Shown piece after piece: positions 54,690 to 64,000 of a DNA stretch of 64,000 bases (position 1 is its first letter; the number at the start of each line of letters is the position of its first letter). A model generated the notes under the pieces. That model was not told the DNA's origin. It did not search any database and worked only from the letters and a program-made list of their open reading frames with translations. A program made the position numbers and the translations under genes. This DNA comes from Trichobilharzia regenti (taxonomy: Eukaryota > Platyhelminthes > Trematoda > Strigeidida > Schistosomatidae), in the NCBI GenBank assembly GCA_944472135.2, contig OX235262.1, positions 23,297,362-23,361,361 of the forward strand, given 5' to 3'.

Positions 54690-55377
54690 CTGAAGCCATC
54701 GTTTCCTCCGTTCAACAGCGTCTATACTATACGCTTTACCGGTACCAGCACTTGATCGACGTTTCATTTGTGATCTAACAGTCTCTAAGTTACCGCAACA
54801 AGGGCAACCGACACCGCTGTGTGGATTTTCCCATGCAATATTTATCACCTGAGACAGTGGAATAGATTTCTTTGAGAGATCATCAGAACTCAGCAGACCA
54901 GTAGGCTGAAGGATATCTTTCCCTGCAGTTTGGCTGATACCTCTATCAAATGATTTTGACAAATTTGACGAAGTAGTAGTATTGACACCAGGATTATGAG
55001 GGGAGGTGATCACAGGAGTTGCCGTAGTAGTAGTAGTAGTGCTAGTATCACTTTTACAAGAAATTTTTAGCGTTGAATGACTTTCATCTGTACAATTATT
55101 GACTGAACCTGTACCAGGAAAAAATGTTCCACCATCATATCTATGCAGACTTAAATAAACTAGGCCAGGATGTGTTGCAGCTAGCTTAGTTCCATTGCCA
55201 TGATGTATGTCCCAGTCAAGAATTAACACTTTTGAGACAATACCTTCACGGAGTAAATGCAGTGCAGCTATTGCAACAGAATTAAAATAACAAAATCCCA
55301 TAGCTTGATCAGGTTCTGCATGATGACCAGGAGGGCGGACAATAGCGAATCCATTACGGAATTGACGTTTAGCTACC
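54690..55377 (-). CDS. HDAC4: HDAC class IIa exon B: active-site histidines and first zinc ligands
   Basis: The exon has 688 nt between acceptor TCAATAG|GGTAGC and donor CTTCAG|GTAGGC. It encodes [28 protein letters not shown] and then the segment [13 protein letters not shown]. The HH pair of PPGHHAE is the charge-relay dyad, and Asp and His of DWDIHHGNG are zinc ligands; all are present. [17 protein letters not shown] follows. After that the protein departs from the family: about 85 Ser/Thr-rich residues, including six Thr in a row, separate FFPGTGS from VINIAW, where vertebrate enzymes have roughly 15. A second non-homologous stretch with a CPCC motif and an Arg-rich end (VERRKRWLQ) runs to the donor. 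The exon is clearly a deacetylase exon; the insertions have no recognised fold. Confidence 0.92.
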
Positions 55378-55454
55378 CTATTGACAAAAAACGGAAAAAC
55401 ACAGAGAGAGAATGGGATAAATACAACAAAATGGTTTCAGTATATTAAATATTC

Positions 55455-56185
55455 CCATAGTAAAAAGCAACAAGATGGCCGAAGAAGCATCAAAGATAGG
55501 AGTACAGGTGAACATAGATAAAAGAGAGGTGATGAAGATTCCTGACCGACACCAACAGCAACAACAGATGACAATGAATGGGAGGAACCTGGAAGAAACA
55601 ACCTCCTTACCTACCTACCTACCTACCTGGGAAGCACCGTTTCAACTACAGGCGAACAGAACTGATGAGGATATCAAAGCCAGAATCGGAAAAGCAAGAC
55701 AAGCTTCCATTAATCTCAAGTCTGTATGGAGATAAGTAAACAGCACTCTGAATCAAAAATAACATCCGAATTTTCAACTCCAATGTGAAGTCAGTCAGTA
55801 CTACTCACTATACGGATCAGAGACTTGGCGCGTCATAAAGAGCACCTCAAACAAACTACACACCTTCATCAACAACTGTCTTCACTCAATACTACTCAAA
55901 ATTAGATGGCCGGAAAAGATCAGCAACAGGTTGGGATCTCTGGCAATGAGCGAACCAACCCAGCAGGAACCGATTGTGAAACAAATAGGTAGTAAGAAAT
56001 GGAGATAGATTGGCCATACGCTGAGGAAACCATCAAGTGACATCACTAGATAAGCCATTGCTCGAGTGGAACCCGAAAGGGAAGCGGCGAGTTGGTTGTC
56101 AGTGAAAGGGTGACTTGGAGGAGGTCATGTTAACAGGAGATGAAAGAGTGGGGGCAGACGTGGAGCGGGGTGAAAAAGTCGGTTC
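55455..56185 (+). pseudogene. RTE-2 decayed copy, 78 bp upstream of HDAC exon B
   Basis: Blocks EASKIGVQVNIDKREVMKIP and RTDEDIKARIGKARQASINL match the 19.7-kb protein. TACC is repeated five times at 55604-55627 where the intact copy has fewer units. Confidence 0.82.
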
Positions 56186-56239
56186 CTCCCATTCATGCTG
56201 GCTGATTGTTGTCTGTTGTTGTTGTTGTTGTGTTGTCCA

Positions 56240-56740
56240 GGAATTTTCATCGAATATGAGTAGGATAAATCTGGTTAGGTTAACACCTGTATACGGATGA
56301 GATTACCCTTCAATTATCACTTCATGTTGTGGTATTTGACAAGAAAAAGCCTTTTTTATAAAATTATTATACTGTAGGAAGGCAGATAATTGTATACGAT
56401 GTAAACTTACAAATAAAGTAACCCCGTGATACTATATTTAGATGATTAATTGTAAAGTGATGCCAAGATGGTATGATTAATGACAGCATACAAAAATACA
56501 GACAAATGGCACACTCAACTAGCGCTCGTGACAATGCGACAAACAATGCGAATATATATATATATATATCAAAAGTGTCAATCATTTATTTTAGTCGACA
56601 GTAAAAATAGATATTTCGTAGTTTAAAAGTGTCAATCGTATTCACAAATACTTTAGGACTAAAATATCACACTTCAAACACTATCACAATTAATTAAAAA
56701 GCAAATATTCTACATGTAACATTAATACTGGTAATAACTG
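56240..56740. other. HDAC intron, no element recognised
   Basis: AT-rich with a short TA tract near 56553. Confidence 0.4.
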
Positions 56741-56749
56741 AAAGCCTTC

Positions 56750-57960
56750 AGAAAACAGCTAGAGACAGATAAAAATGCTATTTCAACTCTAGAGAAACTG
56801 GAGGACGAAACTACAAAATGACACATTCACTACAGCCAATCAAAGAAAAGTCAGAGACATAATGTAGCATTACCAAGGAATCCTGTGTGAAAGAACACGG
56901 GGACTCTCTCTGAAAGTCATGTTAAGGGACACGTGTATAGACGTTTTAGACACTAAAAAAAAGAAGAGGTGAAGTGATTTGGAAACTGCTTCAGTACTAC
57001 GGAGGCGTTCAGTGCCCCAAATCTTTATCAACCTAAATCAAAAGCTATACGACGATGCTACAAGTTGAGTGGTCAACCACGGGGAACTCACTGATGCCAT
57101 TTGAAGTGAAGACAAAGAGGATATTAAGACAAGGCCGCCTACAATCACCGACGATATTTCTGACTGTAGTAAATTGGTTAATGCGGCAGACTGTGATAGG
57201 GGAGCGAGAAGATGGGAATATGTTAGGCCGGTATGAAGACTTTAAAATACTTCAACTTGCCTTGATGACTGATTTCTGAAGTTACAAATTAAACGATCTA
57301 CAGGCGAAAACCAACAAGTTGGCGGAAGAAGCAACAAAGAAGGAACTACTTTACCTGAACATAGAGAAGACAGAGGTGGTGAAGTTAACTAACTAAAAAC
57401 AACAACAAGCTCCAATTAGCATCGACGGGAGGAATTTGTAGAAAGTCTCCACTTTCGAAATAATGTAGATTTGTAGCTCAGGTGAATGACAGAACATGGA
57501 AGTTTATTTTATACTAAAAAATGCACTGAACATGTCTAGATGGACGACGAAAACTTCGCAGTTTAGTCAGCCAGGAAATAGAACACAAGTAATTCAGTAG
57601 TCACCTCTTTCACTCATCTAAGTAGCATCGTTCCAACCACAACCAGACAGCACGGATGAAGATGTCAAAACCAGCCAGAATCGGAACAGCGAAGTAGACT
57701 TTCATTACTCTGAAAGCAATATGGAAATCTACTACACTCGGTATTAAAGAAAAATATTCAGATTTTCAACAAATTATGTCGAATCAATCGGTCCTTTCAT
57801 ATAATGTGTCACGGGAAGGCTTAAGATTGTTGGTAACAAAGAACTCTTACGACAAACCAAACAACTAATTGTTGGTTAGGAGACAGTTGAAGGACATCAC
57901 GCGCCAGGCTTTCAGCGGAGTGGAACACAAATGAGAAAAACGAGATGGGCATGTGTCTGA
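56750..57960 (+). pseudogene. RTE-2 decayed copy with a terminal-repeat insertion
   Basis: It extends further 5' into the RT than other copies (GTGATTTGGAAACTGCTTCA). 57465-57600 is a foreign piece starting GATTTGTAGCTCAGGTG, like the outer end of the PLE palindrome family. Confidence 0.7.
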
Positions 57961-57984
57961 AGGTAGCATGCATATGTATATTTT

Positions 57985-58160
57985 TATTAAAGTTTCCTTT
58001 AATTCCTAAAAGGAACACAGGGTTTCACCGCCCAGTCACCATTGAGTTCGATTCTCCGCCAACGTTTTCACCTGGCTAAACACCTGTCCACATGCTTTCA
58101 TCTCCTCTCCACATGATCTCTGCCATGTCATCCTCGCACTGACGACTACTCGCCGCTTTC
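57985..58160 (-). mobile_element. RTE-2 3' fragment
   Basis: The minus strand gives the RTE-2 C-terminal coding and 3' end. Confidence 0.6.
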
Positions 58161-58164
58161 CATA

Positions 58165-59365
58165 TATATATGTACCACGATTGAAAAGAGCTTCAAATGA
58201 CAGTCATCCCTCTACTTCAAGTTTATCAACTTTGTAAAGGGAATTCAACAACGTCAGTTGAGAAGTGATTTGGAAACTACTTCGCTACTACCAAGGGGTG
58301 CTGCCAACAATTATACATCTCATCACCCAACAGTTGTACGACAAATCTGCACTCCAAGTAAACCACGACGGGAAACTCATGGAATCCCTCGCAGTGGAGA
58401 CGGGAGTAAGACAAGCTGGCTGGCTGACTGACTACTATCTCCAATCATTTTCCTGATTGTGGGCGACAGATAGTGACGGGCAGCGAGAAGACAGGCATGA
58501 AACGGACCCACACAACGTAGAGGATACGGACTTCGCCGGTTATATGTCTGATTTCCCCAAAAATGGAAAATATGCTAGTGAATAGCAACAAGTTGGCAGA
58601 AGAAGCATCCAAAGAAGATAGGCCTTCCTTCAGGTGAACATAGAGAAAGCAGAGGTGGTGAAGATTCCTGACCAACAACAACAAAAACAGACAACAGTCA
58701 GTCAGCATAAATGGGAGGAATCTGAAGGAATCAACTTCCTTTAGCTACCTACCTGGGAAGCATTGTTTCAATTACAGGTGGACAGAACTGACGAGGATAT
58801 CAAAGCAAGAATCGAAAAGGCAAGACAAGCTTTCATTACTCTCAAGTCTGTGTGGAGATAAGTCAACAGCACTCAACGTGAACAATAAGACCCAGATTTT
58901 CAACTCCAATGTGAAGTCAGTGCTACTATACTGAGCAGAGACTTGGCGCAGCATCACGAAGGCCACATCGAACAAACTACAGACCTTCATCAACAGCTGT
59001 CTTCGCTCGAAACTTCTCTCAAGATCAGATGGCCGGTCAGAAAAGATCAGCGACAGAGTGGGATCTTTGGGTACGAACCAACCAGGAACCAATTGTGCAA
59101 CAAATAGGCAGGAAGAAATGGAGGTGGATTGATTGGCCATACTCTGAGAAAACAAACCATCAAGAGACATCACATGTCAGACCATCACTCGATTGGCAGG
59201 TGAGTAGGAAGCGGCGAGTTGGCCGTCAGTGCGAGGGTGACATGAAGGAGGCCGTGTGAAGAGGAGATGAAAGCATGTTAGAAGATGTGGAGCCAGGTGA
59301 AAACGTTGGCAAAGAATCGAACGCAACGGAGACGTGTAGCTGAAGGAACCAAAAGGGAACAATAA
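58165..59365 (+). pseudogene. RTE-2 decayed copy
   Basis: It covers RT from TTTGTAAAGGGAATTCAACA through CTCAAGTCTGTGTGGAGAT to the C-terminus (KWRWIDWPYSEKTNHQETS) and ends AACCAAAAGGGAACAAT. Confidence 0.82.
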
Positions 59366-59369
59366 TACT

Positions 59370-59955
59370 ATAATGATATATGAGGGCTACTAGGATGTTA
59401 GTAAAAACGATGTATTTCGGATGCAATAGGTCACACCTAGAGTAGCATGAAACAATGAAAGATGCAACTTTATACGTTTGCTTAATTCTCAAGTCTATTG
59501 GCTAGCTACATATGACTATACTATGTAACAATATTTATTGTAGCAGACTAGCAAGACTTCTTCACTGAAATTGGTGAATTTAAATGTATGTTTTAGAATC
59601 GTTCAAGCAGAATTCCTTGTCCACGGAGAATGAATGATAACTATGATAACGATTACTTAAAAAAATGATATATTACCTGAAGATTGAATCAAAAGTAAAA
59701 TATAACAATACGTCTGCGATAAATAAGGAAGTGTAAGTCAATTCTACACATAGGAATTTTTAAGATACCCAGGGATGAATAACCGCTGCGGTATGAAGGA
59801 AACTGATAACAGTAACATTATTTATTGGAATAGTTAGTCAGAAAACATCTATACATCATGCATTTATATATTTTTTCGTGTGATTTTAAGTTTCCTTAGC
59901 GATAGGATTGATTTTCCACAGTAGTGACAATAGCCTCAGCGCTAAACTTCTGTCT
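59370..59955. other. HDAC intron, no element recognised
   Basis: AT-rich, nothing recognised. Confidence 0.4.
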
Positions 59956-59959
59956 GTCT

Positions 59960-60575
59960 TATTCCCGGTTTAAAACAAGCCCAGAAAACTAGAAGACCAA
60001 GACGTATTCTTCAATTAACATGACACAGAAAATCGAGATGCATCGGATAAATGTTGAGGAGACCACTGAATGACGCCACGCACAAGACTATCGCTCGAGT
60101 CGAACACGAATGGGAAATGACGAGTTGGGCGTTGGCCCAGCGGTGACATGGAGGAGATCGTGTGAGGAAGAGATGACAGCCTACGGGTGACCATGGAACC
60201 AGCTAAAGAGAACTGAAGAGATCTTTTATCTTTTTAAATCTTTTCTATTATTTCAGAACTGAAGAGAATTGGACACAACGAACATGTGCCATCGAAGCCC
60301 TATGTTCCACTCGGAACCCAAGGGAACAAAAATAATAATTATTATCGTTACCCTGGGTTCCGAGTGAAACAAAAAGCTTCAACTGCACGCCTCCACTTGT
60401 TTCTGTCTTCCTTCTGCTGTACTTTTCACCTGCATCCATGTTAGCACATACTGTTTCAAATCCTCTTCACACTGTCTCCTCCATGTCACCCTTGCACTGA
60501 CATCCCACTGGCCGATTCCCTTTCGGGTTCCACTCGAGCAATGGCCTGACGAGCGATGTCAGCTCGCCTAGATTA
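59960..60575. mobile_element. Two RTE-2 3' ends, tail to tail
   Basis: 59960-60335 (plus) and 60345-60575 (minus) both carry the end GAACCCAAGGGAACA or its complement, meeting at a short ATT tract. Confidence 0.7.
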
Positions 60576-60589
60576 CTAGCTCGCTAGTT

Positions 60590-60695
60590 TTCTAGCCTGT
60601 CTCAAGCCCGGATAAAGAGGGAGGGTTGGGGAGTGGTGCTAGCAACTTCACCCCCAAAATTTAACCAAAATGCTACAGAAACTTCAATGCATAAA
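60590..60695 (+). mobile_element. SINE-B fragment
   Basis: GGATAAAGAGGGAGGGTTGG and TGCTACAGAAACTTCAATGC match the SINE-B body. Confidence 0.6.
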
Positions 60696-60720
60696 TGTAT
60701 TAAAAATAATAATTATAGTA

Positions 60721-60725
<5 letters not shown>

Positions 60726-60777
<52 letters not shown>
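60726..60777. repeat. (TA)n microsatellite
   Basis: 26 TA units, 38 bp downstream of the exon A donor. Confidence 0.95.
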
Positions 60778-60780
<3 letters not shown>

Positions 60781-60815
60781 TTAAACTTGAGTTAGAGGAA
60801 TGATAATAAACTCAC

Positions 60816-61159
60816 CGATGAGCTAAACACAACACTTGACCCACAGCTAATCGAGCAGCACGTGCCGTCTTCTTAGGATTCCATACTGTATCTGAATCTA
60901 CACCGACACCACCACAGGCTAACGAGCATAATCGATTTGACAGGCTAGTATTTGTACAGGAATTTAATAATGATAATCCATGATCATTAGTCGGACAACC
61001 GAATGATAATAACGCTTCTTCTGAATCTAACGATTGAGATCTGCTAGTTCTAGTTTTAGCCTCATTTTCAGGATTCAGAGATGCGGTTTTATTCGATAAA
61101 TTTGGAACACAACCAAATGCTTGAACATAATCCAGTGTATGGAATATGCGTAATTCATC
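60816..61159 (-). CDS. HDAC4: HDAC class IIa exon A: start of catalytic domain
   Basis: The exon has 344 nt read on the minus strand from acceptor TATACAG|GATGAA to donor CATCG|GTGAG. It is open throughout and encodes about 114 residues starting DELRIFHTLDYVQAFG, which matches the class IIa region around LQTVHSEAHTLLYG of HDAC4. The key stretch is ACGGVGVDSDTVWN followed by ARAARLAVG. The DSDTVWN signature separates class IIa from class IIb (HDAC6/10) and class I. The Cys before GGVGVDSDT sits where human HDAC4 has a structural zinc ligand. The middle of the exon (TSRSQSLDSEEALLSFG and surroundings) is a Ser-rich spacer longer than in vertebrates. It joins the next exon in phase 2 to give [14 protein letters not shown]. 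Confidence 0.9.
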
Positions 61160-61182
61160 CTGTATACATAAAGAAATAATAA

Positions 61183-63120
61183 TAATGATTTACCTTATTC
61201 CAAAAACAGTACTTGTGATACAGATTGAAATTTTCCGCATTCATCACACACAATAATGCATATAATTCCCTCAAATTATAAATAAAATTAATCACACAGA
61301 AAATTTTCCACATTTACAATAGGAGTAATGACAAAAACACGCAGCATATAAAATGGAAATAATAATAATGATAACAGCTAAGGTAATAATAATAATAATA
61401 CAAGTGAAAATTACCGTGGGCTTGTTTCACACAGTATTGCCAATGCGGTATAGAAATCTTAGCTTGTTTAAAAATTACTGAATATAATGTTCTCTTTACA
61501 TGATGGTGATGGTGAGGGGAAAAACAAAGATTACAGCAGTCATGGAGATAAGTTGGTGTTTGTAATTATGACAGTAAAACAGAGAAGCAACAGGACCATA
61601 AATATAATAGAAATAATAATAGTAAAACTTGAAGGTGTATAAGGGTGAATGGAGGAAATTGTTTATTTACTAGATGAAAAAAGGTTAGTTAATTCTTTCC
61701 TGACACTATTTACATCACATAAAATGCATGACAAGTATGGTATCATAGAATTCTTATACTTAGACGTGCGAGCATACAGTTTCCTGAAGTTACCCCTTGT
61801 TCTACCTGAGGAGATGCAAGGTGACAGCAGCTGAGGGTAGAGCAGATGCTCCAAGTCAGACAAATCCCTTTAGCGAATTTATTGCATGAAGTCAAGTGCC
61901 TATCGACAACGACATTAACTATATGGTCCACTGGGACACCACTCACCCTACTGACCGTCTTTTGCATTCTACGAATTCTGACATAGTCCTTTTTAAGCAA
62001 ACCAGGAAAGAATAAGGGTGGACAATAAAGAAGAATAGGTAGGAGGCAAGAGTTTATGAACTGTAAGAGGAGTGGTTGAGTTATACCTGAGTGTCTTAAC
62101 TTCTTGATGTAAAATGTCAGGCGGAATATTTTACTGGAGATCGCTAAGACATGGGAAGTCCAGGAGAGATCAGAAGAGAGAATAAGTCCAAGATACTTAA
62201 TTTCTGATTTGATTCCCATATCATTGTCGTCAATTTTATAACTGTCATGAGAATCGATGACTTCTTTTAACTCTCTTTTACATCTTAAGCTGAAATTAAC
62301 AGTTTGACATTTAGAAGGATTCAGTTCAAGACCGTTAGACTTAGACCATTCACTGACTCCCGACAGAAAGCTATTTATTTTGGTACAATCTAGCTGGGAG
62401 TTAACAGCCATTCAAACCGTCAAATCATCAGTTTATTTCATCAGAGTGAGGCAAGTCATGTAAGAAGAAAGAAAAAAGAAAAGGAGAAAGGACACCGCCA
62501 TGAGGGACACCAGCTTCGGTGGGCAATGAAGTGGAAGACTTCCCTTTATATACGGTGTACTGCTTTCTTTCTGAGAAATAGGAATGTAACCAGTTAACAG
62601 CCCAACATTTTGATTGACTTGCAGCAAGTTTATTTAATAAGACGTTCCTAGGGACCGAGTCAAAAGCAGATGTATAGTCTAGGAAGGCACAACAAACAAA
62701 TTTAGCCCCCTTGTCTAGACTGGAAACAATGTTATGATATAAGACGGCAGCTGCATCTAAAGTGCTTCTACTGTACTTATAGGCAAATTGTTTAGGGTCA
62801 TTAAAGGATTTAAGCGAAGGTTCAAGACTAAGTAAAAGTAATTTTTCCATAGTTTTCAAAAAAAGAGAGGTAATAGCAATGGTTCTAAATTTGACACATG
62901 TTCCAGTAGATAATTTAGATATAGGTACAACTTTAATGTCCTTCCAAACGGCAAGCACAATATTACCGGAAAAAGATTTGTTAAATAGATCAGTGAGAGG
63001 GTGACACAGAATATCAGAACATTTTTTAAAGATAATACTGTGTACATAATCTGGACCTAAGCTCTGGGAAGGGTTTAGAGACTTAAGGCACTTTTGAACA
63101 TCATTCAGTAATAAAGTTGG
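61183..63120 (-). pseudogene. CR1-like copy, 5'-truncated, in sense with HDAC
   Basis: The minus strand encodes LAVWKDIKVVPISKLSTGTC through CAFLDYTSAFDSVPRNVLLN, AGVPHGGVLSPFLFSFFLHD, a break where YADD should be (near 62420), then SEWSKSNGLELNPSKCQTVN to the C-terminus near 61680. The endonuclease is absent. The 3' tail ends 23 bp upstream of the exon A acceptor. Confidence 0.85.
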
Positions 63121-63387
63121 CTATAGCAAGCCAACGGCTTCTATGTAGACATAAAAACAAAACAAAAAATAAGAATCAGAACAGATTTGTCTAGATCTAT
63201 AGAACAGGACATTTACCCTTTTGTAGTAAAGCGTCTAAGTTGGTCAGAGTTGAATGCACTGTCGACTCCAAGTATTGTTTAATAAATACATGTATAGTGA
63301 AGAAATATATTCCAAGGTAGAAAACGGGTCGCCTAGCATAGCCTGAAATTGTTGTTGTTACTTTTTAAAGGCTGTTTTTTTCTGATT
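63121..63387. other. No element recognised
   Basis: AT-rich; nothing recognised. Confidence 0.4.
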
Positions 63388-63597
63388 CCTTCACGTTCTC
63401 AGGGGAACATAGGGCACCTTCAAGCTAGAGGCTTGAAGTTTCTGTAGCAGTGATGGATTATTTTTACAAGATTGGGTTGCTAGCCTCATGCCCAACGTCT
63501 CTGGTTTAGCGAGGTAAAGAAGTGCGTCGGCTGGGGATCGAACCCCGACTCATGTGCATGGTCGGCAAGCGTCTTAACCGCTGTGCCTACGACGTAC
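63388..63597 (-). mobile_element. SINE-B, complete
   Basis: On the minus strand the head has GGCACAGCGGTTAAGACGC and GGGGTTCGATCCCC; the 3' end is at 63388. Confidence 0.8.
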
Positions 63598-63779
63598 TCC
63601 TAAAAACTCTACAAATGTATTTATAATCAACAAAGAATTGAAATAAATTCATTTCATACTTAAACTTGCACTGTACATGCTGTCTAGATAGACTTCACAA
63701 TTAAACTGACAAGCTCAGAGAACAGAACTGAAATCAAAACCAGTCAAATTATTGATAACTACGAGGTGATGAAAACACT

Positions 63780-64000
63780 AGCGAAGAACCGAACGCAGTG
63801 GAGACATATACGTCATCGGCGAAGTCTAGATCCTCCAAGTGATTTTTATGAGTCCATTTCATGCCTGTCTTCTCGCTGCCAGTCACTATCTGTCGCATTA
63901 TCCAGTCTCCCGCCCACAATCAGGAAAATCATTGGAGATAGTAGTCAGCCAGCCAGCCAGCTTGTCTTACTCCCGTCTTCACTTCGAGGATTCCATGAGT
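63780..64000 (-). pseudogene. RTE-2 decayed copy, runs off the window
   Basis: The minus strand contains GAAGTGAAGACGGGAGTAAG (VRQG region) and the DLDFADD region near 63820. A CCAG tandem tract is at 63949-63960. Confidence 0.75.

Larger units (their letters stand above)
33107..61159 (-). other. HDAC4: Class IIa histone deacetylase gene (3' five exons, N-terminus outside window)
   Basis: The gene spans 28 kb on the minus strand. Five exons join in frame: 61159-60816 (phase 0 to 2), 55377-54690 (2 to 0), 43875-43111 (0 to 0), 39645-39308 (0 to 2) and 33371-33107 (ending in TGA). Every junction has AG/GT ends, and the joined protein of about 800 residues aligns in order with the HDAC4/5/7/9 deacetylase domain from the entry loop to the C-terminal tail. 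Class IIa enzymes are nuclear-cytoplasmic co-repressors that act with N-terminal MEF2- and 14-3-3-binding regions; those exons are not in the window. The introns (5.4, 10.8, 3.5 and 5.9 kb) consist mostly of retroelements. An additional small exon inside an intron cannot be excluded without transcript data. Confidence 0.9.

Noticed and set aside
54603..55301. HDAC6/10 (class IIb) identity because of the EGGY motif
   Set aside because: DSDTVWN, AARLAVG and the C-terminal tail match class IIa. Only one catalytic domain is seen; Tyr at the catalytic site alone does not define class IIb.

Overview
The window looks like AT-rich flatworm DNA, almost certainly from a blood fluke (Schistosoma or a close relative). 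Three things point there: tRNA-headed short repeats carrying hammerhead ribozymes of the schistosome satellite type, non-LTR retrotransposons of the CR1 and RTE clades, and many Penelope-like elements (PLEs) with GIY-YIG endonucleases. The species cannot be fixed from this sequence alone. No bacterial genes, rRNA, CRISPR array or free-standing tRNA gene was seen.

One host gene was recognised. It lies on the minus strand as five exons at 61159-60816, 55377-54690, 43875-43111, 39645-39308 and 33371-33107. All splice phases agree. It encodes the catalytic and C-terminal part of a class IIa histone deacetylase (HDAC4/5/7/9 type); the N-terminal exons must lie beyond 64000. The zinc ligands are intact and the catalytic position that is His in vertebrate class IIa enzymes is Tyr here. 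The deacetylase domain is split by two long low-complexity insertions.

Nearly everything else is mobile DNA, nested several layers deep. 1-5.2 kb: tRNA-headed SINEs, an inverted PLE pair and hammerhead SINEs. 5.6-8.9 kb: a CR1-like element with an uninterrupted 963-codon ORF. 8.9-21 kb: PLE copies in both orientations, with hammerhead motifs and secondary insertions. 21.4-26.1 kb: truncated CR1, a foldback repeat, RTE and SINE insertions. 26.34-30.11 kb: a full-length RTE element with an uninterrupted 1046-codon ORF and a 12-bp target-site duplication, inserted inside a PLE gene. 31-33 kb: the 3' side of the HDAC gene. 33.4-61 kb: HDAC introns packed with decayed RTE, PLE and SINE copies. 61.2-64 kb: a CR1 copy ending 23 bp before an HDAC splice acceptor, then more repeats.

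Working names used below: RTE-1 is the family of the intact copy at 26.3 kb, RTE-2 the family of the copy at 19.7 kb, SINE-A to SINE-D are tRNA-headed families, HH-SINE is the hammerhead SINE, and pLTR is the terminal repeat of a PLE. These are labels for this window, not database names. The most notable signals are PLE termini arranged as inverted repeats (including a 213-bp palindromic element with its own target duplication), two copies of a 343-348 bp TG-starting element with 5-bp duplications, and recurrent 4-bp insertions in decayed RTE copies.
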